The translations under genes and the position numbers were made by a program. The notes beneath the pieces were generated by a model. It saw only the letters and a program-made list of their open reading frames with translations. It had not been told where the DNA came from and searched no databases. From Amphibalanus amphitrite (taxonomy: Eukaryota > Arthropoda > Thecostraca > Balanomorpha > Balanidae): DNA of 64,000 nt. The first letter of the stretch is position 1. Every line of letters begins with the position of its first letter. Location of the stretch: assembly GCF_019059575.1 (NCBI RefSeq), contig NW_024881530.1:186001-250000 (forward strand), in the 5' to 3' direction. Below are positions 1 through 11,047 of the stretch, one piece after another.

Positions 1-2
1 AC

Positions 3-2156
3 AGTGATCATGTAGTTCTTCGTTTTTCACTGGTATGCTACTCAGCAGCCAAAATTCTTCCCAAGGACCAGAGGTGCCGTGTGGACTTCAATCTACTGGC
101 TACAACCCTAGCCTCCATCGATTGGGGCCATATGACTTCCATGGACTTGACTGACGCTTACTCCTTCTTCAAGGGCAAATGGGATTGGGCTGTCAAGCTG
201 TGCACCCGAGCAGTGCCAACTGCCCTCAGGTCCAGAAACCTGTACATGGACAGGCAAGCCATCCAGCTGAAGAAAAAGAAGTCCCAGCTATGGAAGATCT
301 ACATAAGGTCTAAAGATGTGATCGATTTTGCCAGGTACGCAACGTGTCGCAACAGGCTTAGAACTCTAACGAGAAACCTTCGTAGGAGCTTCGAAAAACA
401 ACTAGCATCAAGGATAAAGGACGATCCAAAAGCTTTCTGGAGGTACACGTCATCAAGATTGAAAACAAGATGTGGAGTTGGTGACCTCAGGGACGAAAGG
501 GGCGAAGTCGCTACATCAAATCATGAAAAAGCCTGTATATTGAACAGGTTCTTTGCCAGTAACTTCACAGAGGAAGGCAGCGATGATCTACCAGTACTGA
601 CAGTCGAGCCGGTTTGTCAACCAGCTGATGACATTGAGATCACGCCCGCGACTGTTGCTGAGAAGCTCTCCTCGTTGAAGACAACCAGTGCCCCAGGACC
701 GGACTCCATTCATCCTAGAGCCTTGCGAGAATCTGCAAACGGCCTTGCTCTCCCGCTGTGCACTCTGTTCAGGAAGTCGCTGGACTCCGGAATCCTTCCT
801 CCGGACTGGAAGACTGGGAATGTGATCCCGATCCACAAGAAGGGAGACAAACGGTCCCCGGGAAACTACCGGCCGGTGAGCCTCACCTCTGTCCCCTCCA
901 AGATACTTGAGTCCATGGTGAGAGACCGACTGATCTCGCACCTGACTGACAATGACCTGCTGCACCCAGCTCAATATGGGTTTCTGCCGAAGCGGTCTTG
1001 TACTTCTCAGCTCTTGGAAGTTCTGGACGACTGGAGCGCAGCTATTGAGGATGGTAAACCAGTCGACGTATGCTACCTCGATTTTGCAAAAGCCTTCGAC
1101 TCGGTCCCTCATAAGCGCCTCCTCGGGAAACTGAAGGCATATGGCATCTCCGGCAAACTCCTACGGTGGATAGGATCATTCTTGACTGGCCGCTTGCAGA
1201 GGGTGCAGGTCCAGGGAGACGCATCAGACTGGTCCCCCTTTACAAGCGGAATCCCTCAAGGATCTGTCTTGGGTCCTACCTTGTTTATTATCTATGTTAA
1301 CGACCTACCCGAATGTGTAACGAACTGCGTTCGGATGTTCGCCGATGACACCAAGATGTACTGCCGCGTTCCTACTGCGCTTTCCATGCCAACTCTTCAG
1401 CAGGACCTTGACGCCCTCCTTCGCTGGTCGGAAACGTGGCTCCTCCGCTTCAACGCAAGTAAATGCAAGATTATGCACATTGGGACCAGAAACCCTCGCA
1501 TGCACTACAGCCTCGGAGACAGTGCCATCAGCGAGGCGACCGTAGAGAAGGACCTCGGCGTCATCATAGATCACCAACTCAAGTTTCATGAGCAGACAGC
1601 GGCTGCAGTGTCGAAGGCCTCTCAGGTGTTGTCGGTCATCAGGCGGTCATTTGCGAACCTGGACTCAAACACCCTCCCATTACTATTCAAGACACTGGTG
1701 AGACCGCTGTTGGAGTATGGGAACCTCGTATGGGGACCGTTTAGTAAGCTGGACCAGAAGAAGGTTGAGCGGGTGCAACGAAGAGCTACTCGCCTGGTAC
1801 AAACTGTCCGACACCTGTCGTATCCAGAGAGGTTGCGCGCGCTGAAGCTCCCTTCGCTATACTACAGACGTCAACGGGGTGATATGATAGCCGTCTATCA
1901 GATTCTGCATGGTGGCATGGCGGTCCCCACCGAGAAGCTGCTCACCAGATCAACTTCAGGAAGAACAAGAGGCCATGAGTGGAAACTAGCGAAACCGCGG
2001 GCCACGACGTTCATCCGAAGACACTCTTTTAGTACACGTGTTATTAACCCATGGAATGCTCTCCCGCAAGCGGTCGTATCAGCTACGTCAGTCAACCAAT
2101 TCAAGACCAGGCTGGATGCCCACTGGGCTGACACCATGCAAAGCCTTCCCACCTGA
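3..2156 (+). CDS. LINE ORF2 protein, C-terminal part (endonuclease end plus reverse transcriptase)
   Basis: The frame is open from base 3 to the stop at 2154-2156, about 717 codons, with no internal stop. The first residues read SDH, the expected histidine motif at the end of an APE-type endonuclease, so the frame continues from outside the window. The reverse transcriptase core is complete: the YRPVSLTS block, motif A (DFAKAFDSVPH), motif B (GIPQGSVLGP) and the catalytic motif C FADD near 1338-1349. The C-terminus (WNALPQAVV...VNQFKTRLDAHW) is the usual CR1/L2-like tail. The protein would copy its own RNA at a nicked chromosomal target. Family assignment to CR1 rather than Jockey is by motif resemblance only. 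Smaller frames inside it on both strands are shadows. Confidence 0.9.
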   Translation, partial: SDHVVLRFSLVCYSAAKILPKDQRCRVDFNLLATTLASIDWGHMTSMDLTDAYSFFKGKWDWAVKLCTRAVPTALRSRNLYMDRQAIQLKKKKSQLWKIYIRSKDVIDFARYATCRNRLRTLTRNLRRSFEKQLASRIKDDPKAFWRYTSSRLKTRCGVGDLRDERGEVATSNHEKACILNRFFASNFTEEGSDDLPVLTVEPVCQPADDIEITPATVAEKLSSLKTTSAPGPDSIHPRALRESANGLALPLCTLFRKSLDSGILPPDWKTGNVIPIHKKGDKRSPGNYRPVSLTSVPSKILESMVRDRLISHLTDNDLLHPAQYGFLPKRSCTSQLLEVLDDWSAAIEDGKPVDVCYLDFAKAFDSVPHKRLLGKLKAYGISGKLLRWIGSFLTGRLQRVQVQGDASDWSPFTSGIPQGSVLGPTLFIIYVNDLPECVTNCVRMFADDTKMYCRVPTALSMPTLQQDLDALLRWSETWLLRFNASKCKIMHIGTRNPRMHYSLGDSAISEATVEKDLGVIIDHQLKFHEQTAAAVSKASQVLSVIRRSFANLDSNTLPLLFKTLVRPLLEYGNLVWGPFSKLDQKKVERVQRRATRLVQTVRHLSYPERLRALKLPSLYYRRQRGDMIAVYQILHGGMAVPTEKLLTRSTSGRTRGHEWKLAKPRATTFIRRHSFSTRVINPWNALPQAVVSATSVNQFKTRLDAHWADTMQSLPT

Positions 2157-2256
2157 ACCCGATCTTACCCAACCTGAGGCTGACTGTCGATAAGCACTGG
2201 GAGCTCGCTGAGACCGGGCCCCACAGGCCAAATTGGCCTCCCACAACCCGTATACC

Positions 2257-2274
2257 GTAAGGTAAGGTAAGGTA
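2257..2274 (+). repeat. LINE 3' terminal tandem repeat, GTAAG type
   Basis: About three and a half copies of a 5-base unit sit about 100 bases after the retrotransposon stop codon. CR1-like LINEs commonly end in a few copies of a short repeat that primes target-site reverse transcription, so this marks the 3' end. Confidence 0.7.
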
Positions 2275-2280
2275 TATTTT

Positions 2281-4367
2281 TTATTGACGATTATGGACAA
2301 GAACTAAACATCTTCAAAGTGTTGTTTTGATGTTTGTGGTGAATGATTGAAATTTGTATTGTACTAGGGGTAAACTGGCATTACTTTGTGTCTATATATG
2401 ATCATTTGAATTTTGAGGTGCCTTGAGGTGCTATTGGTCAAAATTGCTAGTGAAAATCGTTAATTTTAAGAGATTTAAGGGATCTTCAGTGGCTGAGGCT
2501 CCGCACCGATATCGACGTCCTTTTGAAATAGTGACGTCCTTGCGGCTTCAATCACACTCTCCGAAAAATCAATTTCAGGACACTGTATAACCGTGCTATT
2601 GCCTTTGCACATGCGCCATGAACTAAAATTTGTTGTGTTGCAAAGCCATCCAGCTGAGATATTGCATCGTTACACTAAGATGTCCAAAAAGGGTATGCTA
2701 TAAAACGGATGATATTTACCGTACCTTAGGACGGACTTGGACAATGTTGATAAAAAAACAAAATGTCCAAATGTCCCTCATGTAAACCAGCACGTGAAAT
2801 CAAAATATCTTGTCCTATCTTTGCACGTGGCGACTTTCTTTTTGTATCATTCAAAAATGATCACCCGGTAGGTGTAATTACATGTAATCTAAGATCAAAT
2901 GTGTGAGCGAGCGAAGTCCATCAGGAGTTGAATGCACCACGGGAATGAACCTAAAACACCAGAAACGTTCCGTTTCGCTGACAAGACGCCAGCTGGCCCT
3001 GAACGCATCAGCTGACAGCTGTCATTGTCCATGGACCGACCGACAAGGGGCTGGTAATGAGAGATGAAACGATAAGGGTTGATATCTCACCGCCGGGCTA
3101 CATGGAAACAAAACCACGCTAACATACAGCAATAAAACGGGGCGCCGCTACCGAAAACTAATTACGTTCGGAAAACAAACATCCAAAGTATCAATGCACA
3201 ACATATCATAAGAAAACACGTCACAACACTATGTAAAAACAGTCTCCATCAGTTTCACAAAGTTGGAGAGCCAGAGCTGCGATGGGGACCCAGGGTGGGA
3301 TGCGGATCTACTAAGTGGGCCCCGGCCACCAATGTCACAACAAATAATGGGCACCAAAATGACTCGATTACAAAGGCCACAAATCGTAATCCTCTGAGCT
3401 CAACAACCTCAATATAAATACATTTGACATTTCATGGAGGATACAACCTCCACACGCTTACACTAGATGACAAATAAAGGGCTGGACTTTTGTTAACTCG
3501 TTGATAAGAACTTTATAACTTGCCTAAGATGATTATCTATCAAAGCTAGGTATTTTTAATTCTAAATTATTAATAATGCATCAGATCTCAGACACAAAAT
3601 AATGACAAAATCTGATGTCACATTTGAGTAAATTGAGAGCCACTGATGGCCAATGGCCTTTCCATCATTACTTGTTGGAAGAAGGGTAACCACATAGGCA
3701 TACACACTCAACATGCATTTGCAAAGAGGTACAAGCATTGAAGTCTAATGTCTTGGACACACTCAGACTCAGACACTAGCTCAGTCCAACACCACAATAA
3801 GAGTTTTTACTTTCAAGGAATATGTCACCAGGTTGTCAACTTGTCACTATATGACTTGCATGAGCATATTCATGCCAGTGCTGTAGGTACATGCATCCTT
3901 ATGAAACTTATCCTAATTTTCTGCAATAATGATGCTGCAAACTGAATCAAGTTTGGTCAAATTCGATCGGATAGTAGGGGTCGGGGTCTACGCAACAAGC
4001 TCTGCTTAGCGTGGGCTCCGGCTCTGTCAATCCGTCCATTCAAACATTCGAGCTAAATTTATAAAAAAAAGTTGGTCCAACTTATTTTTTAAGCACTGGA
4101 TAGGTAGGCACTATTTAAAAATTGGGAATGTGAAAGAAGGGGTAGGGATGTTTTTTACCTTGCTACTATAGAAGCAAGGTAGCGCCCAGCTCTGAGCTCA
4201 CAATCTGATTTAGGGAGATAAGCAACAAAATATCAGACTGAAAGTAGTGACATGAGAGGTGTATCAATGTGTGAGAAACAGGTCTTCAGAATCTGCACAA
4301 CAACACAACTTCTGAGGGCAGGAAACATGTGACTCGTGAACTGTCACTTGGATTGTAAAAATGTATG
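2281..4367. other. intergenic, no gene recognised
   Basis: AT-rich noncoding sequence. The short open frames here, such as one of 65 codons at 3748, have no recognisable motif and no splice context. I see no RNA gene. Confidence 0.6.
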
Positions 4368-4375
4368 CACATACC

Positions 4376-4529
4376 GGACGACAGTGAAAACAGGGCGCCG
4401 GAGGGCATATTAGTCACGAGACATTTGGAACTGCTCCCGCTCCAAGGGCCTTCTATATGCCAAACGTCACGTGTAAATTTCACAAACCTTGATCAAATCG
4501 CCCCAGGCGCCCTGTTTTCACCGTCATCC
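4376..4529. mobile_element. 154-bp miniature inverted-repeat element with 8-bp target duplication
   Basis: The ends form an inverted repeat of about 24 bases, 22 matching, around the shared core TGAAAACAGGGCGCC. The element is flanked on both sides by the same 8 bases, CACATACC (4368-4375 and 4530-4537). An 8-bp duplication is typical of hAT-type transposases among others. It has no coding capacity, so it is non-autonomous. Confidence 0.75.
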
Positions 4530-4790
4530 CACATACCTCTGCAGGATTAGCCATGGTTGGGATGAATGAAGATCAGATGATCTGGATGTCACAATCCCTT
4601 CAGTCTCTCAGCACCAGCAGATCAAGACCTGGAAAACAGATATCAATATACAATTAGTGGCAGAGTCGTAGGGGTACCTAGTTATTGTCTACCAATTGAT
4701 TCCAGCTTGGTGATTTCACCTCAAATATAAGTCAGTGGCATTGTTACGATCAACAAGCTCTGGGCTTATGCTGAACAATTAAAAACAGTA

Positions 4791-5044
4791 CAGAGGGCTG
4801 TTCACGGGCCCTGTGTGCGGTCGGACCGCACACAGCCTCCAAGCTCCGCCCACTGCGTCCCTACGTCAGCCTTCCGTCACCGCACACAGCGACCGCTGTG
4901 GCCGGTCGGGACTGGCCACAGCGGACCGTCCACCGCACGCAGCCGTGACGTCAGGACCGCCTACCCATCCCCTACCCGCACGGCTGCTGGACGCACCGCA
5001 CACACCGCACGCAGCAGTGTGCGGTGCCCGTGAACACCCCTCAG
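4791..5044. mobile_element. GC-rich nested-palindrome element (about 254 bp)
   Basis: Terminal inverted repeats of 19 bases share GAGGG and TGTTCACGGGC. Inside are two strong palindromes: CTGTGTGCGGTC facing GACCGCACACAG across one base (near 4810-4835), and CCGCTGTGGCC facing its complement across ten bases (near 4890-4925). No clear target duplication is visible. The terminal CAGAGGG resembles hAT ends, which is only suggestive. Open frames on both strands are by-products of the high GC content. Confidence 0.55.
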
Positions 5045-6913
5045 ATGTTAACCCCAGCAATATTGACGCCAGGGTTACCGATACCAGCAACATTGCTTCG
5101 AGATTTGTCTCAACCTAGCATGATTCCAATACCACACCCTGATTTTAGGTCGAGAGCTTACCTGCCGGTGAAGAGCGGTATTTCAAATATTCCTCAAAGT
5201 GCTGTAATTGTTAAGCAAATGTAAATATGCATTGATTACGTTCACCGTGTCTAAGTTAATTTATTACAGAAAGAGGGCAGCGAGCGGAGTCCTCCTCTGT
5301 TTACGTTCGCGTCACGAGAGGGCTCTCTCTATCGTCTGGATAAAAATAGGCCCCGCCCATCCCAATCAGCTGCTGTATGACGAGTTGATGACGACAACCA
5401 CTACTTACCAGCAACCAATCTAGGGATAGCGTACGTGACAGTAATGGTGCAGCGGTTGCAAAATATTACATTGTTATTCAAACGGTTTTTGCTTTTAGGG
5501 CCTTGTTGTTTAACCCATCTGTGTTTTATTGTATTGAGATATGTGATTAGTAGATGAGGTGTTGATGAGGGCAGGTATTTTTTTAAAATATTTTTTTTGA
5601 CAATTTTTTGCCCTTCTTCTACTTAATAGCTGAACCCGGGGCCACATGAAGTCTAAACCTTATTTACATAACATGTCAATGCTGATGCTGTCTTGAAATG
5701 TGAAATTTAGACAATGGTAATAGGAATAATGAATAGCAATTTCACCAACAACTTGTTAATCTCTAGGAAGTGCAATTAAAATTAAAATCACTGTCTGCCA
5801 CACTGCTTCGATCCTGGTCATGCAACCAACATTCATGGGTGGTGTTTCACGGCAGAGCACTGCAGTGCGCTGCGTGTGTCAGAGCATTGGGTTTCCATGG
5901 CAGTGTCAACAAACTTCACTGTGACGCTAAGCTATGACAGCATCCCAGAACGCTAGCATGCTGCGGTACCAGCACCAGCAGCATGCTAGCAGTATTTGAA
6001 CTCAAACCTCTGTTTTTGGTACAGTTTTTCAGAACCTCTCACTCTGTTCCAAACGCGATTCATCATAAACTAAGAGATCACATGCAACGTCATTTGAGTG
6101 ATGCTATGGTATGCCGTAGCTACCAGTGCACACAGTGTCTGGATGGTGAAACAGGGCCATTATTAATCACATTTGCTTTGCTTTGTTTCAGCAGAAACCT
6201 GTCTGCACATGGGAGGAGTGCAACAAAGGCCCATCAAGTTCATGCATGGCAGTGGATCTCAACAGGAGAAAACCAGAAAGAACATGGATGCTTGTAGATT
6301 GCAGTTGTACACTGCTGTTATCACCTGATATGCGTGGCTGGCATTGCTCCTGGCAAGAACCACCTGCAAGTGATGAGATGGTGCCTCAGTCGTTAAGTGT
6401 GCTGCAGTGTGAGAGGCGCCCTGATCTCTACTTTGTGATGGGTTTCCATTGGAGGTTCAACTGAGAAGTGAGAACTGACTGTGACCATGCTTGAGCATGC
6501 CAGTGGAGCTTTACATGCTTAGGGAAGCTTTTGAACAGATGCTGACCATGGCATGTCCCATCCAGTTATCACGTGCACAGAATGGTGGGGGAGGGCAACT
6601 CTGGGCTCTTGAGTCAGCCCTACTGCACATGGGGTACAGATGGCCGCTTACGTTTGGTGTGTCCTGCACTGCATTATCAAGCCCAGTCTGCTGCCACAGG
6701 CAATGGGTCGGGCTGCACTATATTAAAGGCAGACTATCTTGTAAAGGAGGCTGGCATCCTCTCCCATAATGACACACCAATTGGCAATCATCGCTGCGAT
6801 GATCACGAGGGTGTCCGCTTATCTAACATGGTGAGGTGGAGAGCCAGCTCAAGCTGGCCTGAGGGATGGTTTTACTTCATCTGAGGCCCCCTTTCCCCGC
6901 CTGCCAGGTCCGG
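5045..6913. other. intergenic, no gene recognised
   Basis: Moderate-GC noncoding DNA. Open frames of about 90-104 codons near 5983-6884 overlap one another in different frames and lack domain motifs. The only clear structure is the hairpin at 5952-5990. Confidence 0.5.
5952..5990. repeat. perfect 13-bp stem hairpin with 13-base loop
   Basis: GCTAGCATGCTGC is followed by a 13-base loop and its exact complement. The stem includes AGCATGCT, itself palindromic. It could be a small fold-back relic or a chance structure. It is too short for a microRNA precursor. Confidence 0.6.
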
Positions 6914-6929
6914 TCAAACGACCGCTTCA

Positions 6930-7345
6930 CAGTGAACGACTTGCAGTGGATGCCGTCCCACAGCGCAACGAGCGCGCCGACCAGAGGCGGCGGCCAAGAG
7001 GCGGCCGCGCTCCCCCAGTCGACGGTCCCGGTGGACGTCGGCAACGCCCACCGTGCGACCATCAGATCGGCTCGCGACCGCGCCGTCGCCGACTGACCGC
7101 ATGACTGGTATCTGTTCTTGATGTGGGACCGACTGCCACCGCCGGTCGCGGAAGGGCATCGCTCATCGGCCATCGACGTCCACCAGCTTCGCGTGGGTCA
7201 CTGTTCGGGCTGCCACCAATACACCGAATCGGATGGAACCCTGTCGGCGAATGCCGGCGGTGCCCCGACATCGACTGCGCGGCGGCCAGTGCATCGCGTG
7301 CCGGGAGGAGGCTGGTACCCCCGATCGGTCATTGGTCACAAACCG
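6930..7345 (+). pseudogene. decayed LINE fragment: RNase H and C-terminal cysteine-rich region
   Basis: Translated pieces in three frames line up with the end of an RNase H-bearing non-LTR retrotransposon. One frame gives LQWMPSH, the next gives NERADQ (the RNase H GNERAD block), then EAAALPQSTVPVDVG and ARDRA. After a stop at about 7094 come QLRVGHCSGCHQYT, HRIGWNPVGECRRCPD and CIACREEAGTP, a C-terminal Cys/His-like region. At least three frameshifts and one stop show it is dead. It differs from the LINE at the left edge, which has no RNase H. Confidence 0.65.
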
Positions 7346-10300
7346 TGTCCCAGCTCATGACTGCATCCAGCGCAGCTCTGTGAGATGTTCTGCTGCAGTC
7401 TGCCGCGTGTGTTGAAAGAAGAATGAACATGAGAAAACCTCAAAACTTTATGCCTATTAGTATTTGACCAGTATTGGAATAAGTTTGGATTTTGAGAATT
7501 TGTGTCCCTGTGCTTGTGCCTGTGTGGAAAGGAATGCTTTACGGTGTACCATCTCAATTTGTGCGGCTGCTGACAGGCCACCTGGGTGCCAACGTATGTG
7601 CGAATCCGCGAATACGTTGTGTTTCGTCAGTCGGTATCGTTCTGAAAATATTGACTGCAATAGGCTATATAGCGTATGACGGTTCAGCCCAGCAGTAATA
7701 ACTGACCATTGATTGGGCGAATTTTGTGTGGTGGTTCGCTAATACATAACCTAAAGAGTGTTTTGCCGGAATCGTTTAGTAGCAGAACTGACCGGAATAT
7801 AAGTAGAATGCAACGGTTTGAATCGTTAATTTGTTGAAACGATTGTTCTCTGAGACCACTGTGTAACTTTTGACCTGAGAATCACCAATTATAACGACAA
7901 CGGTGGAAGCAGTAGGCACTGTAGAGTGTAGGCAACACTATATAGTTGGCACACTTACGCAAGCACACGACTTACGCAGTGGACATCTGCATCATGCATG
8001 TTAAGGTTTACTGGGAAGAGTGAGAAATAAGTCAGAATATAACTGACTAAGGAAAATAGGCGATATTTCCAATTGAGCTGGGGCGGAGAGGGGGAGGGGA
8101 CGTATGGTCAGCTTTGCCAATAATTCATTCTCGTTATGCAGCTGTGTAAAAGGGCGTCCGTTTTTTGGGGTGAGACCTTCCCCATTGGCCATTTCCAAGC
8201 TAAATCGTGGTGGATAGTCTGGAGACCTCAGCCTCGGTAGTCGGTACCCTGCGCGCTGCGCCACCTTGCGAAACATAAAGCAGCGGTCCTGTCATCTGCA
8301 GGCGTTACTTTTCATGAAAACGCGGATGCGTTCGCGCTTATGCGAAGAAAATTCTTCCGAGTATGGTTGATAATGAGATTAATTGTTGTCATTTATTTAT
8401 TAATTCATTGGCAAAAGTACCCTAATAAATCGGTAAAGTAGCTTAAACTGTATCGTATTTCCTTGAGAAAAAAATGACGAACTCATCCTAAGACATCCAG
8501 ATTATTGGATGCGTTCGTCAGTTGTAATAGTTCAAGTTTTTGGAAAAATTTGCTTGTGGAAAACCATAATATTTCAAAGATATGCCTATTTTCGAATAAT
8601 TTATGCATTTATCTGCATTGACAAATGATTGTAAAGCAAAAGTGTAAAAGATTATTTCAATTTATTTTCTCAAATCACGATTTACGAACGCACAAAACTC
8701 CAGCTTTTTATTTAGTGCGTGTGCGAATTGCGGTCAAGAAAAAAGATTTAAACTGTCTATATTCCTCATAAAACAATGAAGGATGAATGCGGAAAACGCT
8801 CTTTTGAACAATTGTATATTTATTTTTTCTCAATTAAGCAAAAGTACAAAATTTTCAACTATTATTACATTTGCTCTCACAAAACCCATCACTTTTAAGC
8901 ATGACGTCATGTCAGCCAAATTTACTAGCGCCATCTCTGGAGAGCATCTTTCGAAACCTCCAGACGATAGAGAGAGCCCACGAGAGGATGGGGCGCTTTC
9001 CCAAACACCAACGATTGGTAATAAATGACTTATGTGAAACAGAACAAAATTTGCTTAAGAATGACGTCTTTTTTGATTTTTGAAAAGATAGTTTGCAATG
9101 AAATCGCTTATCATTTGTCAAATTAATTTGAAAAATAGTTGGATATATATAAAACTCAGCACCTTTTTATATGCTAATATTATGTTCAACTTTTACGACA
9201 AAAAAGTATTATACGTAAGAAAAAAAAAATTACACATCAACTGAGCAGTTGGCGCACCAAAGACAACCACTGTTCAAAGCATTTACAAGACTGCTCGATG
9301 TCGCTTACTACGGCCATTTAGACAAATCATAGATGAGATAGGAGACGAAGTCAGGCAATCACACCAATAGAAAACGATTCGAAGCAAAGCCTTGAACACC
9401 TTGTTTTGACTTGGAGGCTTTCTTGACTTTCTTCTTGCTGCATGTTGAAAATATTTTCTCTGCACATTTCAGCTTATAATTTATATTGATAAACTTATTT
9501 TATTTCTGGCAGCCTGGTCACAGAGGGTCAGTCCTCGTTGCGTGTGAGCTACCATTACAGTGCACAAATTGATTTTTTATTACTTTCAATATCTGTTTCA
9601 AGTCAAACGCTTCAACGTTTTACACCTAAGTTATTTTAACAATTTCAATTAAATAGATAGGTGCGTGGTGATTTTTTCCTTTTGCTTCCTTTGAAAACTG
9701 AATAAATTCACAAAAAACATGAATTAAAAGAATTCATCCAAGGTAAAAAAGTGAGACCACACAATCAATACTTACTATACCTACTTTGGTTTGGTGTGTG
9801 ACAATAGATAGGTTGTGGTTTTTGTCTAATTTTGAGCCTATGGTGCAAAAGAGGGATTTCACCAGGTACCTATGTGGGAATGAAATGTGGGAATGAAATG
9901 CATGGGCGCCCATGCCAATGTCCAAGTGGAGCTCATTTCTTGCATCCTCATTCCAGCTATCTGAATACGAATAGAATGGGCAGCTCTGGGATGGGGGACC
10001 TGGGTCGGTCAATGCAGATAATAAATCATCAAAATTTATACCTATTGGTAGGTGTGCCTGTTAATACTAGACCTGATCCACCTCACCTGTGACCTGACTA
10101 GCTCAAGGCGAGCAACAGATTAAGACAGCTGTCTTGAACTGGCGGTGCATGCTCCTGCCAATCATTCGACCTAGCACTCTAGCTGATGTACTCAGATATA
10201 TAATATCATGAGATTTAAATATTTGTATATCATTTCATATGATGTTGAGGATTTTGAGCATGGAAGCAACTCAGCTGTGGGCTGCTACCACTGTGGCCTC

Positions 10301-10988
10301 AGTTGTCTGATGTTCTAACTTGTGAGCAAAGTGATGGAAAGTCTAAAACATGTACCTAGGTATCTACCTAGGCTCTGTTACACAGTGCAAGCTGCAAGCA
10401 TGATTTTCCCCTAGTTAGTCATGTGGAATTTAAGTAGGTTCAACACTAGTGACACTGATCTCATGGCCTAGATATCTAGTATTAGATAGGTAGGTAGTGT
10501 TCCTTTGTTCCTATCTACTTTAGGCTTCTTTGCTCTGTGTGACTCATTTTGCACTTTATGCAAAATAATGCACTTGCACTTATTTTGGACTTAGGGCATG
10601 TGTATCTGAAAGCCTGAATGGGTAATAATGTATAATACCTAACATGTTAAGCATATGTAGAATGGCAAATGAAATATTGGTCTATTTAAAGTTTTATTTA
10701 GTGCTGAAGCTCATGACAACAGTTTTGTCTTGATGCTTCGAGATGCAGTCTGGCACAACTGCATGTCTTGTTTTTTATGATGAACAGGCTACTGACTACA
10801 TGGTACCCTCTGCTCATCAGGAATTACATCAGGTTCACCACCTCAGGTTCACCACCTACCATACCTGATGAATACAATCTTATTTTATACACCATGAAGA
10901 TTACAGTGCAGTCGCTACTTACTTGTCATCATCTCATCAAGATTTAGCAGCACTCAGCGTCCTGTACATAGTATTTGCTGCTCCACAG
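7346..10988. other. intergenic, no gene recognised
   Basis: Mostly AT-rich noncoding DNA. A minus-strand frame at 8001-8276 contains a stretch faintly like a tRNA-derived SINE head (TGGCGCAGCGCG as a possible A box) but no convincing B box. The right end (10.9 kb) probably holds the 5' UTR intron of the next gene. Confidence 0.5.
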
Positions 10989-11047
10989 GGCCAGCGCGAG
11001 CACCCGACACCCCTCGAAGCGGCGCGTGGCGCACAGCCCTCTGCGCC

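Larger units (their letters stand above)
1..2280 (+). mobile_element. CR1-like non-LTR retrotransposon (LINE), 5' part outside window
   Basis: The element enters the window at its left edge and ends at a short tandem tail (TAAGG-type repeats at 2257-2274) followed by AT-rich DNA. This layout of one long reverse-transcriptase frame, a short 3' UTR of about 100 bases and a microsatellite-like 3' end instead of poly(A) is typical of the CR1 clade and its relatives. The uninterrupted frame suggests a young copy. The upstream half (ORF1 and most of the endonuclease) is not visible, so full length cannot be judged. Confidence 0.85.

Noticed and set aside
8001..8276. Possible tRNA-derived SINE
   Set aside because: An A-box-like string is present but no B box or tail could be recognised.
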